Source: Hymenobacter radiodurans | GTDB taxonomy: Bacteria; Bacteroidota; Bacteroidia; Cytophagales; Hymenobacteraceae | Length of the DNA: 64,000 bases | Assembly: GCF_004355185.1 (NCBI RefSeq) | Contig: NZ_CP037922.1 | Location: 930,001-994,000 of the forward strand | Reading direction: 5' to 3' | In this document: positions 53,995 through 62,700 of the stretch, one piece after another | Numbering within the stretch: the stretch's first letter is position 1 | How the letters are laid out: every line of letters starts with the position of its first letter | Made by a program: the position numbers and the translations under genes | The notes under the pieces: generated by a model | Databases searched by the model: none | Seen by the model: the letters and a program-made list of their open reading frames with translations, nothing else | Told to the model about the DNA's origin: nothing

Positions 53995-56900
53995 CTAGAA
54001 CGTCACGCGCAAGTTGACCCCATAGCGCCGCGAAGACGGAGCATTTGTGAAGTCAAAACCCTGCGCGTTGCCAGCACCATACGAGCTGGTTTCTGGGTCA
54101 AAATTCATGTACTTAGGCAGGTTAGGTGTGATATAAAACAGGTTACGCCCCGACAAGCTGAGATTGGCCGCCCGTAATAGCTTCGTTTTTTCGAGCAGCT
54201 TGCTAGGCAAGTCGTACCCAAGCGTTATCTCGCGTAAGCGAATAGTAGTGGCATCGAAAACGACAAACTCGGATGCTGCACCACTAGCGAAAGAGCCCGC
54301 ACCGAAATACAAATCGTTATAGGAAATAGCGGTCGTGTTTGGAGTAGCACTGCCATCGCTATTCAGAATAGGCTGGAAGGTGTTTGGGTTGCCGTACACA
54401 CCATCAATCACTACCGTCTTCTCGCGGTCTTCGGTGTCTTTGGTTACCCCTCGCAAGAAATAGCTTTGGATTGTTTGAGACCAAATGTCCCCACCTTGGC
54501 GGTAATCAATAACCCCTTGCAACGACAACCCTTTGTAGGTAAAGGTGTTGGTAAAGCCCAAGGTGAAGTCGGGGTTTGGATTGCCGATAACATCCACGGT
54601 GGGCGAAATAATCATTCGGCCCGTAGCCTGGTTGATGAGCACCTTGCCCGACTGCGGGTCGCGGGCGGCCACTGAACCAACAAGCAGACCATAGGGCTGG
54701 CCAGGACGATGGATCGATTGGGGATCGGAGAAAAAGGCCCCCGTAACCCCATTCAACTGCTGCTGTACGCCCTCGGCCAGTTCCTCTACAATGTTGCGGT
54801 TACGGGTAAAAGCGGTGAACGTATTCCAGCGGAATCCGCCAGCATCAATGGGCACTACGGTCAGCGCAAACTCAACGCCTTTGTTGGATACTTCCCCGGC
54901 ATTCGTAAGGAAAGAGGTGAAGCCCGTGGCAAAGGGTAGCGTTAGGTTAATGATCTGATCGGTTGTACGACGGTCGTAGTAGGTGCCACTCAGCACGATG
55001 CGGTCTGAGAAGAAGTTCAGGTCAGTGCCAAACTCCACCTCCTTGGTAAATTCGGGTGTCAACTCAGGGTTGCTCACTCGTCCGCCCCGCGCTGCACCAG
55101 CCACTCCATTGAAGGGGAAGGTGATAGAGGCGGCGTTATTACCAAAGGTTGGGTTTACCGTGAATACATTGTTGAGGGCGTTAATGGGCGCGTCGTTACC
55201 TGCTTTGGCCCAACTAGCCCGCACCTTACCCATGTTCAGTATGTTCGACTGGATACCAAAGGCTTCAGTGAAGATCAAGGAGCCGCTGAAGCTCGGGTAG
55301 AAGAATGTATTGCTGCCAGGCGAGAGTGTCGATGACCAGTCATTCCGACCTGTCACGTTCAGGTACACAAAGTCTTTATACCCCAGGGTAACGTCTCCTA
55401 AGACGCCAAATAAGCGACGTCTTTGTTGAATCGTGCCGTTTTGGGATACGTTACGAGCATTCGTAATATCATCGATATCAAACAGAATGTAATTGGTACC
55501 AAGTACGGAAGAGTTGTTGTAAACGCGCTGGTTCACATTGTAGCCGGCAATAGCGCGTAAGCTGATATCTTCCGTTAGGTTGTCATTGAACGTCAGCAAC
55601 GCCGTGCCCTCGAGCTCAGTGTTAGTGATGTAATCCTGAATGATCTGGCCCGTACCGTTGGCTCCCGTTGAGCCAGGACGAATTACGGAGCGACGCTTAT
55701 CATTATAGGTGTTCACGCCCCCAGTGAAGCTGAAGCTCAACCAATCAGTGAAGTCATAGCCCAGATTTAAGTTGCCCAGAACTCGGTCAACGCGCGAATT
55801 ATATGTGTTATAACGTACTGACCAATAAGGGTTGTCTGCCCCGGTTTGTCCTGTTAGCCAGCCTAGCTCGGAGCCACGGGTGATGGGGTTTTCAGACGGT
55901 AGCCCTGAGAGGTCAAGGTTGCGGGGCAGGAATAGCAAACGGTTAAGGAAAGAAGCATTACCGACGGCGTTGGCGGCTCCCAGCGTCGGCCCATCCTGTT
56001 CGCTATTTACATAGGTTACGTTGGCGCCAATGGTGAACTTATTAAACTGGCCTGAGCCCCCTGTGCTGATGCTGGTGCGGTCAAAACTCGACTCTGGAAT
56101 CATCCCATCCTGGTCGGAGCGCGATAACACAGCAGAGAACTTCGCGTTTTCACCCGTACCAGCAACGGTGACAGAGTTTTCAAATAAGGTCCCTGTTTTA
56201 AAGAAATCCTTAACGTTATCATCAAAGGTCTGATAAGGATAACGTGCGCCAACAAACTCCGGAAATGCCTGATTGAGTCGTGGTACATCAAATGGGTGCG
56301 GTACATCAACGGGTGCTTGTATACTGCCAAATGCGGGCCCCCACGAGCCATTCGCTTGAGAGTAGACGCCATTACCGCCTGAGCCATACTTGTTCTGAAA
56401 TTCCGGTAGGCCCGATATCTGATCGGCGGAAAAAGAGGCATTGTATGTTACCTGCAACCCTTTATCACCGCGGTTCCGACTGCCAGTTTTCGTTGTTATG
56501 ACAACCGCGCCATTTGCTGCCCGCGAACCATAAAGAGCTGTGGCGGCAATGCCTTTCAGCACGTTGATTGACTCAATATTATTAGGGTCGATGTCAACGG
56601 CGCGGTTGGAGTAGGGAGCACTGTTGCCAAGGGAAGCAACCGATTGATCTGAACGGTTGTCGAACGGAATGCCATCAATAACGAATAGCGGCTGGTTTTC
56701 ATTAAGCAGCGACGAGTTACCCCGAATCGTGATACGGGTCGAGGCACCCGGAGCGCCGCTGGAGCCGCCAATATTGACGCCAGGAACCTTGCCTTGAAGA
56801 GTCCGCAGCACGTCCGGCTCCGATTTCTGGACTACTTGCTCACTTTTAACCTCTGAGACGGCGTAGCCTAGTGCGCGCGACTCGCGCTGAATGCCTAGTG

Positions 56901-57228
56901 CCGTCACCACTACTTCACTCAATTGCTTGGTGTCGGTTGCTAAGGCTACATTAATCTGATTTTCAGTTCCAATTGGCTGGTTGACGGTGACGTAACCAAT
57001 AGAGCTAAAGGTGAGCATACCACCGCTGGCCGGCACAGTCAACGAGTAAGAACCATCTGCATTAGTTGAGACGCCATTGGTTGTGCCCTGAAGCAGAACC
57101 GTAACTCCGGGTAGGCCATCCCCAGATTGTCGATCAGTGACCCGGCCGGAAATGCTCCGGTCCTGAGCCCAAACTTGCTGTAGCAAGCCAAACATGAGCA
57201 GTAAGCTCATGAGTAAGGTTTTTTTCAT
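53995..57228 (-). CDS. SusC/RagA family TonB-linked outer-membrane protein
   Basis: A 1077-residue transporter. Signal about 1-21 (cut near AQD), then a CarboxypepD_reg-like domain (RSISGRVTDRQSGDGLPGVT), the TonB-box-like EVVVTALGIQ, plug (LQGKVPGVNIGGSSGAPGAS, IRGNSSLLNENQPLFVIDG) and the large barrel ending SSRRYGVNLRVTF. The partner SusD follows on the same strand. Its first 90 residues nearly match those of the second SusC in this window. No degradative enzyme is adjacent, so the ligand is unknown. Confidence 0.96.
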   Translation of the reverse strand: MKKTLLMSLLLMFGLLQQVWAQDRSISGRVTDRQSGDGLPGVTVLLQGTTNGVSTNADGSYSLTVPASGGMLTFSSIGYVTVNQPIGTENQINVALATDTKQLSEVVVTALGIQRESRALGYAVSEVKSEQVVQKSEPDVLRTLQGKVPGVNIGGSSGAPGASTRITIRGNSSLLNENQPLFVIDGIPFDNRSDQSVASLGNSAPYSNRAVDIDPNNIESINVLKGIAATALYGSRAANGAVVITTKTGSRNRGDKGLQVTYNASFSADQISGLPEFQNKYGSGGNGVYSQANGSWGPAFGSIQAPVDVPHPFDVPRLNQAFPEFVGARYPYQTFDDNVKDFFKTGTLFENSVTVAGTGENAKFSAVLSRSDQDGMIPESSFDRTSISTGGSGQFNKFTIGANVTYVNSEQDGPTLGAANAVGNASFLNRLLFLPRNLDLSGLPSENPITRGSELGWLTGQTGADNPYWSVRYNTYNSRVDRVLGNLNLGYDFTDWLSFSFTGGVNTYNDKRRSVIRPGSTGANGTGQIIQDYITNTELEGTALLTFNDNLTEDISLRAIAGYNVNQRVYNNSSVLGTNYILFDIDDITNARNVSQNGTIQQRRRLFGVLGDVTLGYKDFVYLNVTGRNDWSSTLSPGSNTFFYPSFSGSLIFTEAFGIQSNILNMGKVRASWAKAGNDAPINALNNVFTVNPTFGNNAASITFPFNGVAGAARGGRVSNPELTPEFTKEVEFGTDLNFFSDRIVLSGTYYDRRTTDQIINLTLPFATGFTSFLTNAGEVSNKGVEFALTVVPIDAGGFRWNTFTAFTRNRNIVEELAEGVQQQLNGVTGAFFSDPQSIHRPGQPYGLLVGSVAARDPQSGKVLINQATGRMIISPTVDVIGNPNPDFTLGFTNTFTYKGLSLQGVIDYRQGGDIWSQTIQSYFLRGVTKDTEDREKTVVIDGVYGNPNTFQPILNSDGSATPNTTAISYNDLYFGAGSFASGAASEFVVFDATTIRLREITLGYDLPSKLLEKTKLLRAANLSLSGRNLFYITPNLPKYMNFDPETSSYGAGNAQGFDFTNAPSSRRYGVNLRVTF

Positions 57229-57494
57229 GCACCAAAGAATTTAAAGTGAAAGCCTCTAGTGTGAATAGTATTTTGTTTTAAAAATATTTAAATTTTAGTT
57301 GATAATTTTGTGCCTTTTGCATAGCCTTATTACCCATCTTCAAGATGGTTTTTGCAATCACTTTTATTAAATTTTTTTTGTAATACATTAGTGTTCAGCT
57401 TGTTTGGTAACAAGTTGTTAGGTTTTGAACCTATATGACACGCAGGATTTCTTACCTGTTGCTTGGCGCGAAGAATAATTTTTGGAAAAAGTTT
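57229..57494. other. AT-rich upstream region of the SusC gene
   Basis: About 265 bp, AT-rich, presumably holding the promoter for the minus-strand SusC-SusD-lipoprotein operon. No clear operator or small gene was seen. Confidence 0.5.
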
Positions 57495-57547
57495 GGCACA
57501 ATAAAAAAAGCCCCCAGAGCATTCCGGGGGGCTTTTTTTATTGTGCC
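57495..57547. terminator. Long hairpin with GCCCCC/GGGGGC core
   Basis: GGCACAATAAAAAAAGCCCC and following C pair with the complement ending GTGCC at 57547. The 21-bp stem encloses the same core as other terminators here, extended by GGCACAAT. With the hairpin at 57703-57735 it separates two Sus operons. Confidence 0.85.
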
Positions 57548-57702
57548 GCATTACTACAGAGTAGTTATGTGTGTTTTGCTTGTATTTTAAGGTATCATAT
57601 AGTTGATTATAAGCGGTTTGATGATTTTAATTTCTATGTGTTGGACTACTTAATTACCGCTTGCAGCCAGCTAATTAATACAGATAAGAAACCAATGAAA
57701 AT

Positions 57703-57735
57703 AAAAAAGCCCCGGCTATGTCGCCGGGGCTTTTT
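57703..57735. terminator. Rho-independent terminator after SusD
   Basis: AAAAAAGCCCCGGC pairs with GCCGGGGCTTTTT around a 6-nt loop TATGTC. On the minus strand it ends the SusC-SusD operon at 57752. Confidence 0.9.
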
Positions 57736-57751
57736 GTTGAACCTAACCTGA

Positions 57752-59185
57752 TTAGTACCCAGGGTTCTGCACTAGATTGGGGTTCTGTTGAATATCTACC
57801 AAGGGAATGGGTAGAATTGCTCTTTCTGCACCATACGCAATACGGCTGGAGTTACGCTTATAGCGCATCAGGTCGTAGTATCGATGGCCTTCAAAAGCTA
57901 GCTCCAAGCGGCGCTCCAACAGGATAGCTTCAATCAAAGCAGCCTTATTAGCAAAGTCAGCAACTGTGTAAGAAGGCGCAGTTGCGGGCTTCGAACGGTT
58001 GCGTACCAGATTCAGGAGTGTAACAGCCTCAGCACTTACGCCAGTGGCTGTTTGAGCTAGTCCTTCAGCACGGTTGAGCAAGGTCTCTGCATATCTTACT
58101 ATCGGCACATAGTCAGCCGAGGCTTCGTTGTACTTCTTGGTAAAGATTAGAGGGCTGCTGGTGGAAGCAGGAATAGTGGTAGGCGTGAGCAACAGCAAAC
58201 GGCGACGGTCATCAGCAGGAAACTGACTAGTCGGAATCAAAGCATAAGGGTTTACGCTTATGTCTGCGCGACGACCATAGTGCTGTCCCAAGGCGTTGTT
58301 CGTATTCGGGTTATCCGATACGTTCATGGCCACCGAGAAAATTGACTCAGCGTTTGAGAAAGTAGCAAGAGTAAACGGCACAGCGGGAGTAGCAGCCAAA
58401 GAATGACGTGCTCCGGTTACTACTTCACCTGCCAAGCGAGCAGCATCAGCATACTTACCTTCGTAGAGATACACGCGGGAAAGCAACGAGCGGGCGGCAT
58501 CCTTAGTGGCACGCGCCGTCTTATCGAAGTTGGTGGTGTAAGTTTCTGGCAGCCCTGCAATGGCATCTGTCAAATCTGCCTCAATTTGAGCATAAACTTC
58601 CCGTACCGTAGAGCGAGGCTTGGCTTGGGTTGCATCGAAAGCAGATACAGCATCAGGTGCATCAAGCTGTAGAATTACGCCAGGGTGAGAAGCATCAGCC
58701 GTAAAATTGTAGGGTTGAGCAAACAGATTCACTAAGTGAAAATACACCAGCGCCCGAATGAACTTGGCTTCACCTATGTATTGCGCCTCTAGCTCTGGTG
58801 CCACTTTGCCCGTGTTCTTCGTCATATTTTGTATGAAGAAGTTAGCACCGTACAGGCTCCGATAACCGCCTGTCCAAGCGTTGGTTACAGTACCATCGTT
58901 GGCTAGCGCATTCAAAGTGCCAATACCACCGAAGAAGCCAGTGGGATTGGTGTCATCACTGCGTATATCACTATAGATAAGCGCACGACCACCTAAGAAC
59001 TCGGCGTTCTGCAACTGGTCGTACATGCCAGTTGCAGTTTTTTGAATGCGATCTGGGTTTGCGAAAGCATCTTCCTGAGTTAATGCTTGCGGTGGAGTTT
59101 GTTCTACAATATCCTCACAGCTGGTAGCCGTGGCTAGCAGCAAGGTGCAAAGTACAAGCTGCCGTAGAGTGGAGTTATTAAACAT
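57752..59185 (-). CDS. RagB/SusD family nutrient-uptake lipoprotein
   Basis: About 477 residues from ATG 59185, which begins the signal MFNNSTLRQLVLCTLLLATA with anchor Cys near residue 23 (TSCEDIV); the in-frame start at 59203 adds six residues. The SusD features are the N-terminal VEQTPPQALTQEDAFANPDR and the C-terminal VPIVRYAETLLNRAEGL, then ILLERRLELAFEGHRYYDLM. It binds ligand over the SusC barrel encoded just upstream, 20 bp away. Ligand not predicted. Confidence 0.94.
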   Translation of the reverse strand: MFNNSTLRQLVLCTLLLATATSCEDIVEQTPPQALTQEDAFANPDRIQKTATGMYDQLQNAEFLGGRALIYSDIRSDDTNPTGFFGGIGTLNALANDGTVTNAWTGGYRSLYGANFFIQNMTKNTGKVAPELEAQYIGEAKFIRALVYFHLVNLFAQPYNFTADASHPGVILQLDAPDAVSAFDATQAKPRSTVREVYAQIEADLTDAIAGLPETYTTNFDKTARATKDAARSLLSRVYLYEGKYADAARLAGEVVTGARHSLAATPAVPFTLATFSNAESIFSVAMNVSDNPNTNNALGQHYGRRADISVNPYALIPTSQFPADDRRRLLLLTPTTIPASTSSPLIFTKKYNEASADYVPIVRYAETLLNRAEGLAQTATGVSAEAVTLLNLVRNRSKPATAPSYTVADFANKAALIEAILLERRLELAFEGHRYYDLMRYKRNSSRIAYGAERAILPIPLVDIQQNPNLVQNPGY

Positions 59186-59205
59186 GATTCTAAGAGAGAG
59201 CAAAA

Positions 59206-62200
59206 TTAAATACCCAAGTTGATGCCGAAGGTGAAGCTCCGCGTAGGAGGAACAGAGCGGCCATCTGTGCCATAGGCAATGTTGGAAGTGATGTTAGAGT
59301 TCACCTCAGGGTCAAGCCCACTGTATTTCGTGAACGTATACAGGTTTTGCACAAGGCTATAAATTCGTACGTTGTTCAAACCTAAACGCTGAGCCACAGA
59401 AGCAGGCAAGTTGTAGCCTAAGCTAACCTGACGTAAACGCAGGAAATCACCTTTCTCCAACCAGCGAGTAGAAGCCTGAGTTGATACCACGTCACGTAAT
59501 ACAAGCTTTTGGATATCCGTCTCTTGACCAGGAGTAGTCCAACGATCCTTGATCTCTACGATATTATTCTGGAAGCTATTGCTTAGCATAGCAGAGCGGT
59601 AACCATTGTAGATATAGTTGCCGGCACTGTATTGCATGAAAATGCCCAACTCAACGCCCTTGAAGGCAAATGTGTTGTCAAAGCCACCAAAGAACTTGGC
59701 ATAGCCTGTTTTGCCATCCTGATACTTAAAGTCAGCAGCACCAATAGGAGTGGTAGCCTCGCCATTTGCATCCAGCCAACGACCAGTTGTAAATACAGTA
59801 CCGTTGCGAACAGTATAAGCAGCATCATACTGCTTAATGTTACCATCCTTATCGTAAAACTGAGCATTACCATTCTCAGGGTTTACACCAGCCCACTCAG
59901 GCAGATAATAGATACCAAGTGCCTTATCAACGCTGGCGCGCTGAACACCAGAGATGATATCGTTTGGCGTTGCCAACTCGGTTACGCGGTTCTTGATGAT
60001 CGAGCCATTGAAGGAGGAACTCCAAGAGAAGCCATTATCCAACTTTACGTTTACCGTGTTCAATGTCAATTCGAAACCACGATTATACATCGAGCCGATG
60101 TTCCGGTTGATAGAGGCTCCGGGTACGCCCGTGCTACGCAATACGGGGGCTGCTAAGAGCAGGCCGCTGATATCATTGTTGAAGTAGTCAAAAACGACAT
60201 TCACCCGATCATTGAATAAAGAAGCATCGAGGCCGATGTCAAGCTTCTTAGATGTTTCCCATCCCAAAGCCGGATTGCCTACCTGCGAGATAGTGAAGCC
60301 GTTTACGTCAGCATAAAGACCTCCACCCACTAGGGTACGAGAAGCATAGTTGCCTATACCATTAGAGTTACCTACCAAGCCATAGCTGGCGCGAACCTTC
60401 AAGTCGCCAATTGCAGAAATATTCTGTAAAAAGCTCTCTTCTGAAATACGCCAGCCTACAGAACCACCTGGGAATACACCACGACGGTTGTCTTCTCCGA
60501 ATGCAGACGACTCATCTGCACGTAGTGAGAAGTTAGCATAGTACTTATTGCCGAAGCTGTAGTTTGCGCTACCATAGTAGGATTTGAAGCCAAGATTAGA
60601 TAGCTGTCCTCCACCAGGAGCCTGTGAGGTGAAAACGTTGTCGATGATAGACTGGAACTTGTCGTCAGAGAAGCCGCCAGCAACCGTGTAAATACGACGG
60701 AGCTTCGTTTCTTGATATTCAACACCAGCAATCAATCCAACGGTGTGGTTCTCACCAAAAGTGCGGTCGTAGTTGGCGTAGTTCTGCCAGTTATACTGAG
60801 TACGGTCTGTATTGTAGTCCTGTACCAAGCCAAGCTGACCAGCGCCCAGAATGTTCCGGCCCAAGCCACCCAAGATACCGCTGCTATACTGCTCCTCAAA
60901 GTTGGTAGTATAGTCAATACCGTACTTTGTGGTTAGATAGAAGCCTTTAAAGGGCTCAACCGTCAGATAGCCGTTGCCTAATGTACGCTGCGACGTGTTG
61001 TCGTTTTTGTTTAGCGAAAGCGTACCTGGGATATGATAGTAAGCATTAGGAGCAATAGCAGCGTTTGGAATAGCGTTATTGCCATTGCCTAAGTTGCCCA
61101 AGTTGTTCAGATAATAGGTGCCGTCAGGATTGAATACGGGTACGTTTGGTGGAGCAGTGTAGCCCGATACCGTAGCACCTGCTAGAGCACCTTCGCCGTT
61201 GATGCCTTGGTTGTACGTCTTAGCATAGCTAAGGCTAACACCCGACTTCAACCATTTCTTCGGGGTTAGATCAAGATTCAAACGCCCGGAGCCGCGACGC
61301 AGCCGGTTTTTCAGGATGATACCTTTCTGGTCATTCCAGTCGCCCGAACCGTAGTACTTGGCGAATTCATTACCGCCTGATAAAGCTACTTGATAGTTCT
61401 GCTGAGTACCAGTTTGGAAGATCTCATCAATCCAGTTAGTCTCATCATCAATACCATCACCATTTACATCAATGGGTTTTGCAATGTCAATAGGGAAGGT
61501 AGTGTTGATAACGCCATTTGAGCTGCCGAAGCGGCTGTTATTAGCCTTTTCATTGCTGATGGTGGCGAAGTCAGCTCCATTTAATACTTCAGGCTTGCGG
61601 ATAGCTTGCTGAAAACCATAAAATGAGTTCAGCGAAATGCGGTTTTGACCTGCTTTACCACGCTTGGTAGTAATTACAATTACGCCGTTTGCCGCGCGCG
61701 AACCATAAATAGCTGCTGCTGAGGCGTCTTTCAATACGTTAACTGACTCGATATCATTAGGGTTAATATCGGCCAAGGGATTGTAACGGGTGCTAAGAAC
61801 GTTACCATTATTGGAAGTATTCAGAGGAATACCATCAACCACATAAAGTGGATCTGAGCTACCCGAAATAGAGTTAGCACCCCGAATACGGACTGCTGCT
61901 TGGTCGCCTAGAGTACCGCTGGTTGTGTTAACGTTTACACCGGCCATACGGCCTTGCAATGTCTGGTCAACACTTTGTACAGGCTGAAGAAGCAATTTCT
62001 CTTCTTTGACTTGTGCTATCGATCCCGTGATATCCTTCACTTCCTGCGAACCGCCATAGCCCGTTACAACTACTTCGCTCAGTGCTTTAGTATCAGCGGC
62101 CAACCCTACGTTGATCTGGTTGTTGGTGCCAATTGACTGCTCTTGTGTAACAAAACCAATCGAGCTGAACGTTAATATTCCACCTGAAGCCGGAACGGAT

Positions 62201-62388
62201 AATGAAAAAGTACCATCCGAGTTGGTTGAAATACCATTGGTGGTACCTTTAAGTAATACAGTTACGCCGGGTAGACCTTCACCTGTCTGCCGATCTGTAA
62301 CCCGACCGGAAATGCTCCGATCTTGTGCGCTCACCTGCTGCAACAGAGTGAGAATGAGTAAAAAACTCATTAATAGAATTCTTTTCAT
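59206..62388 (-). CDS. SusC/RagA family TonB-linked outer-membrane protein
   Basis: A 1060-residue SusC-type transporter: signal about 1-21, CarboxypepD-like domain (RSISGRVTDRQTGEGLPGVT), EVVVTGYGGSQ, plug (LQGRMAGVNVNTTSGTLGDQ, IRGANSISGSSDPLYVVDG) and barrel ending TRSFTFGINLGI. The N-terminal 90 residues are nearly the same as in the SusC at 53995-57228, but the plug and barrel differ, so ligand specificity probably differs. It pairs with the SusD downstream. Confidence 0.96.
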   Translation of the reverse strand: MKRILLMSFLLILTLLQQVSAQDRSISGRVTDRQTGEGLPGVTVLLKGTTNGISTNSDGTFSLSVPASGGILTFSSIGFVTQEQSIGTNNQINVGLAADTKALSEVVVTGYGGSQEVKDITGSIAQVKEEKLLLQPVQSVDQTLQGRMAGVNVNTTSGTLGDQAAVRIRGANSISGSSDPLYVVDGIPLNTSNNGNVLSTRYNPLADINPNDIESVNVLKDASAAAIYGSRAANGVIVITTKRGKAGQNRISLNSFYGFQQAIRKPEVLNGADFATISNEKANNSRFGSSNGVINTTFPIDIAKPIDVNGDGIDDETNWIDEIFQTGTQQNYQVALSGGNEFAKYYGSGDWNDQKGIILKNRLRRGSGRLNLDLTPKKWLKSGVSLSYAKTYNQGINGEGALAGATVSGYTAPPNVPVFNPDGTYYLNNLGNLGNGNNAIPNAAIAPNAYYHIPGTLSLNKNDNTSQRTLGNGYLTVEPFKGFYLTTKYGIDYTTNFEEQYSSGILGGLGRNILGAGQLGLVQDYNTDRTQYNWQNYANYDRTFGENHTVGLIAGVEYQETKLRRIYTVAGGFSDDKFQSIIDNVFTSQAPGGGQLSNLGFKSYYGSANYSFGNKYYANFSLRADESSAFGEDNRRGVFPGGSVGWRISEESFLQNISAIGDLKVRASYGLVGNSNGIGNYASRTLVGGGLYADVNGFTISQVGNPALGWETSKKLDIGLDASLFNDRVNVVFDYFNNDISGLLLAAPVLRSTGVPGASINRNIGSMYNRGFELTLNTVNVKLDNGFSWSSSFNGSIIKNRVTELATPNDIISGVQRASVDKALGIYYLPEWAGVNPENGNAQFYDKDGNIKQYDAAYTVRNGTVFTTGRWLDANGEATTPIGAADFKYQDGKTGYAKFFGGFDNTFAFKGVELGIFMQYSAGNYIYNGYRSAMLSNSFQNNIVEIKDRWTTPGQETDIQKLVLRDVVSTQASTRWLEKGDFLRLRQVSLGYNLPASVAQRLGLNNVRIYSLVQNLYTFTKYSGLDPEVNSNITSNIAYGTDGRSVPPTRSFTFGINLGI

Positions 62389-62647
62389 GCAATAGGTTTG
62401 TTAATGAAGGGTGAATACTAAAGACCAAGATATGCATAATTCAAATCTCATAACATTCTCATAACATGCTTTATGCAGAACGTTATATCGTATATGTTAT
62501 ATTTATTAGCTGCCTATGTATGATATAAGTGCTTTGCTAATCTTGTAGTTAATACATATAGTTGTGATTAACAATGATTTAAACTCATGAATTGACTTCC
62601 AGACTTTGGCTAGAATCAAGAATCGCTACATAGAGTTGGGTATAAAT
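62389..62647. other. AT-rich intergenic region between Sus operons
   Basis: An AT-rich stretch with the presumed promoter of the second SusC gene. I see no ORF or clear repeat. Confidence 0.5.
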
Positions 62648-62683
62648 AAAAAAGCCCTCCATTAACTTATGGGGGGCTTTTTT
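62648..62683. terminator. Rho-independent terminator after third SusD
   Basis: AAAAAAGCCCTCC pairs with GGGGGGCTTTTTTT (one wobble) around a short loop. It ends the operon containing the window-edge SusD gene on the minus strand. Confidence 0.88.
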
Positions 62684-62700
62684 TACAATGTGATCAAACT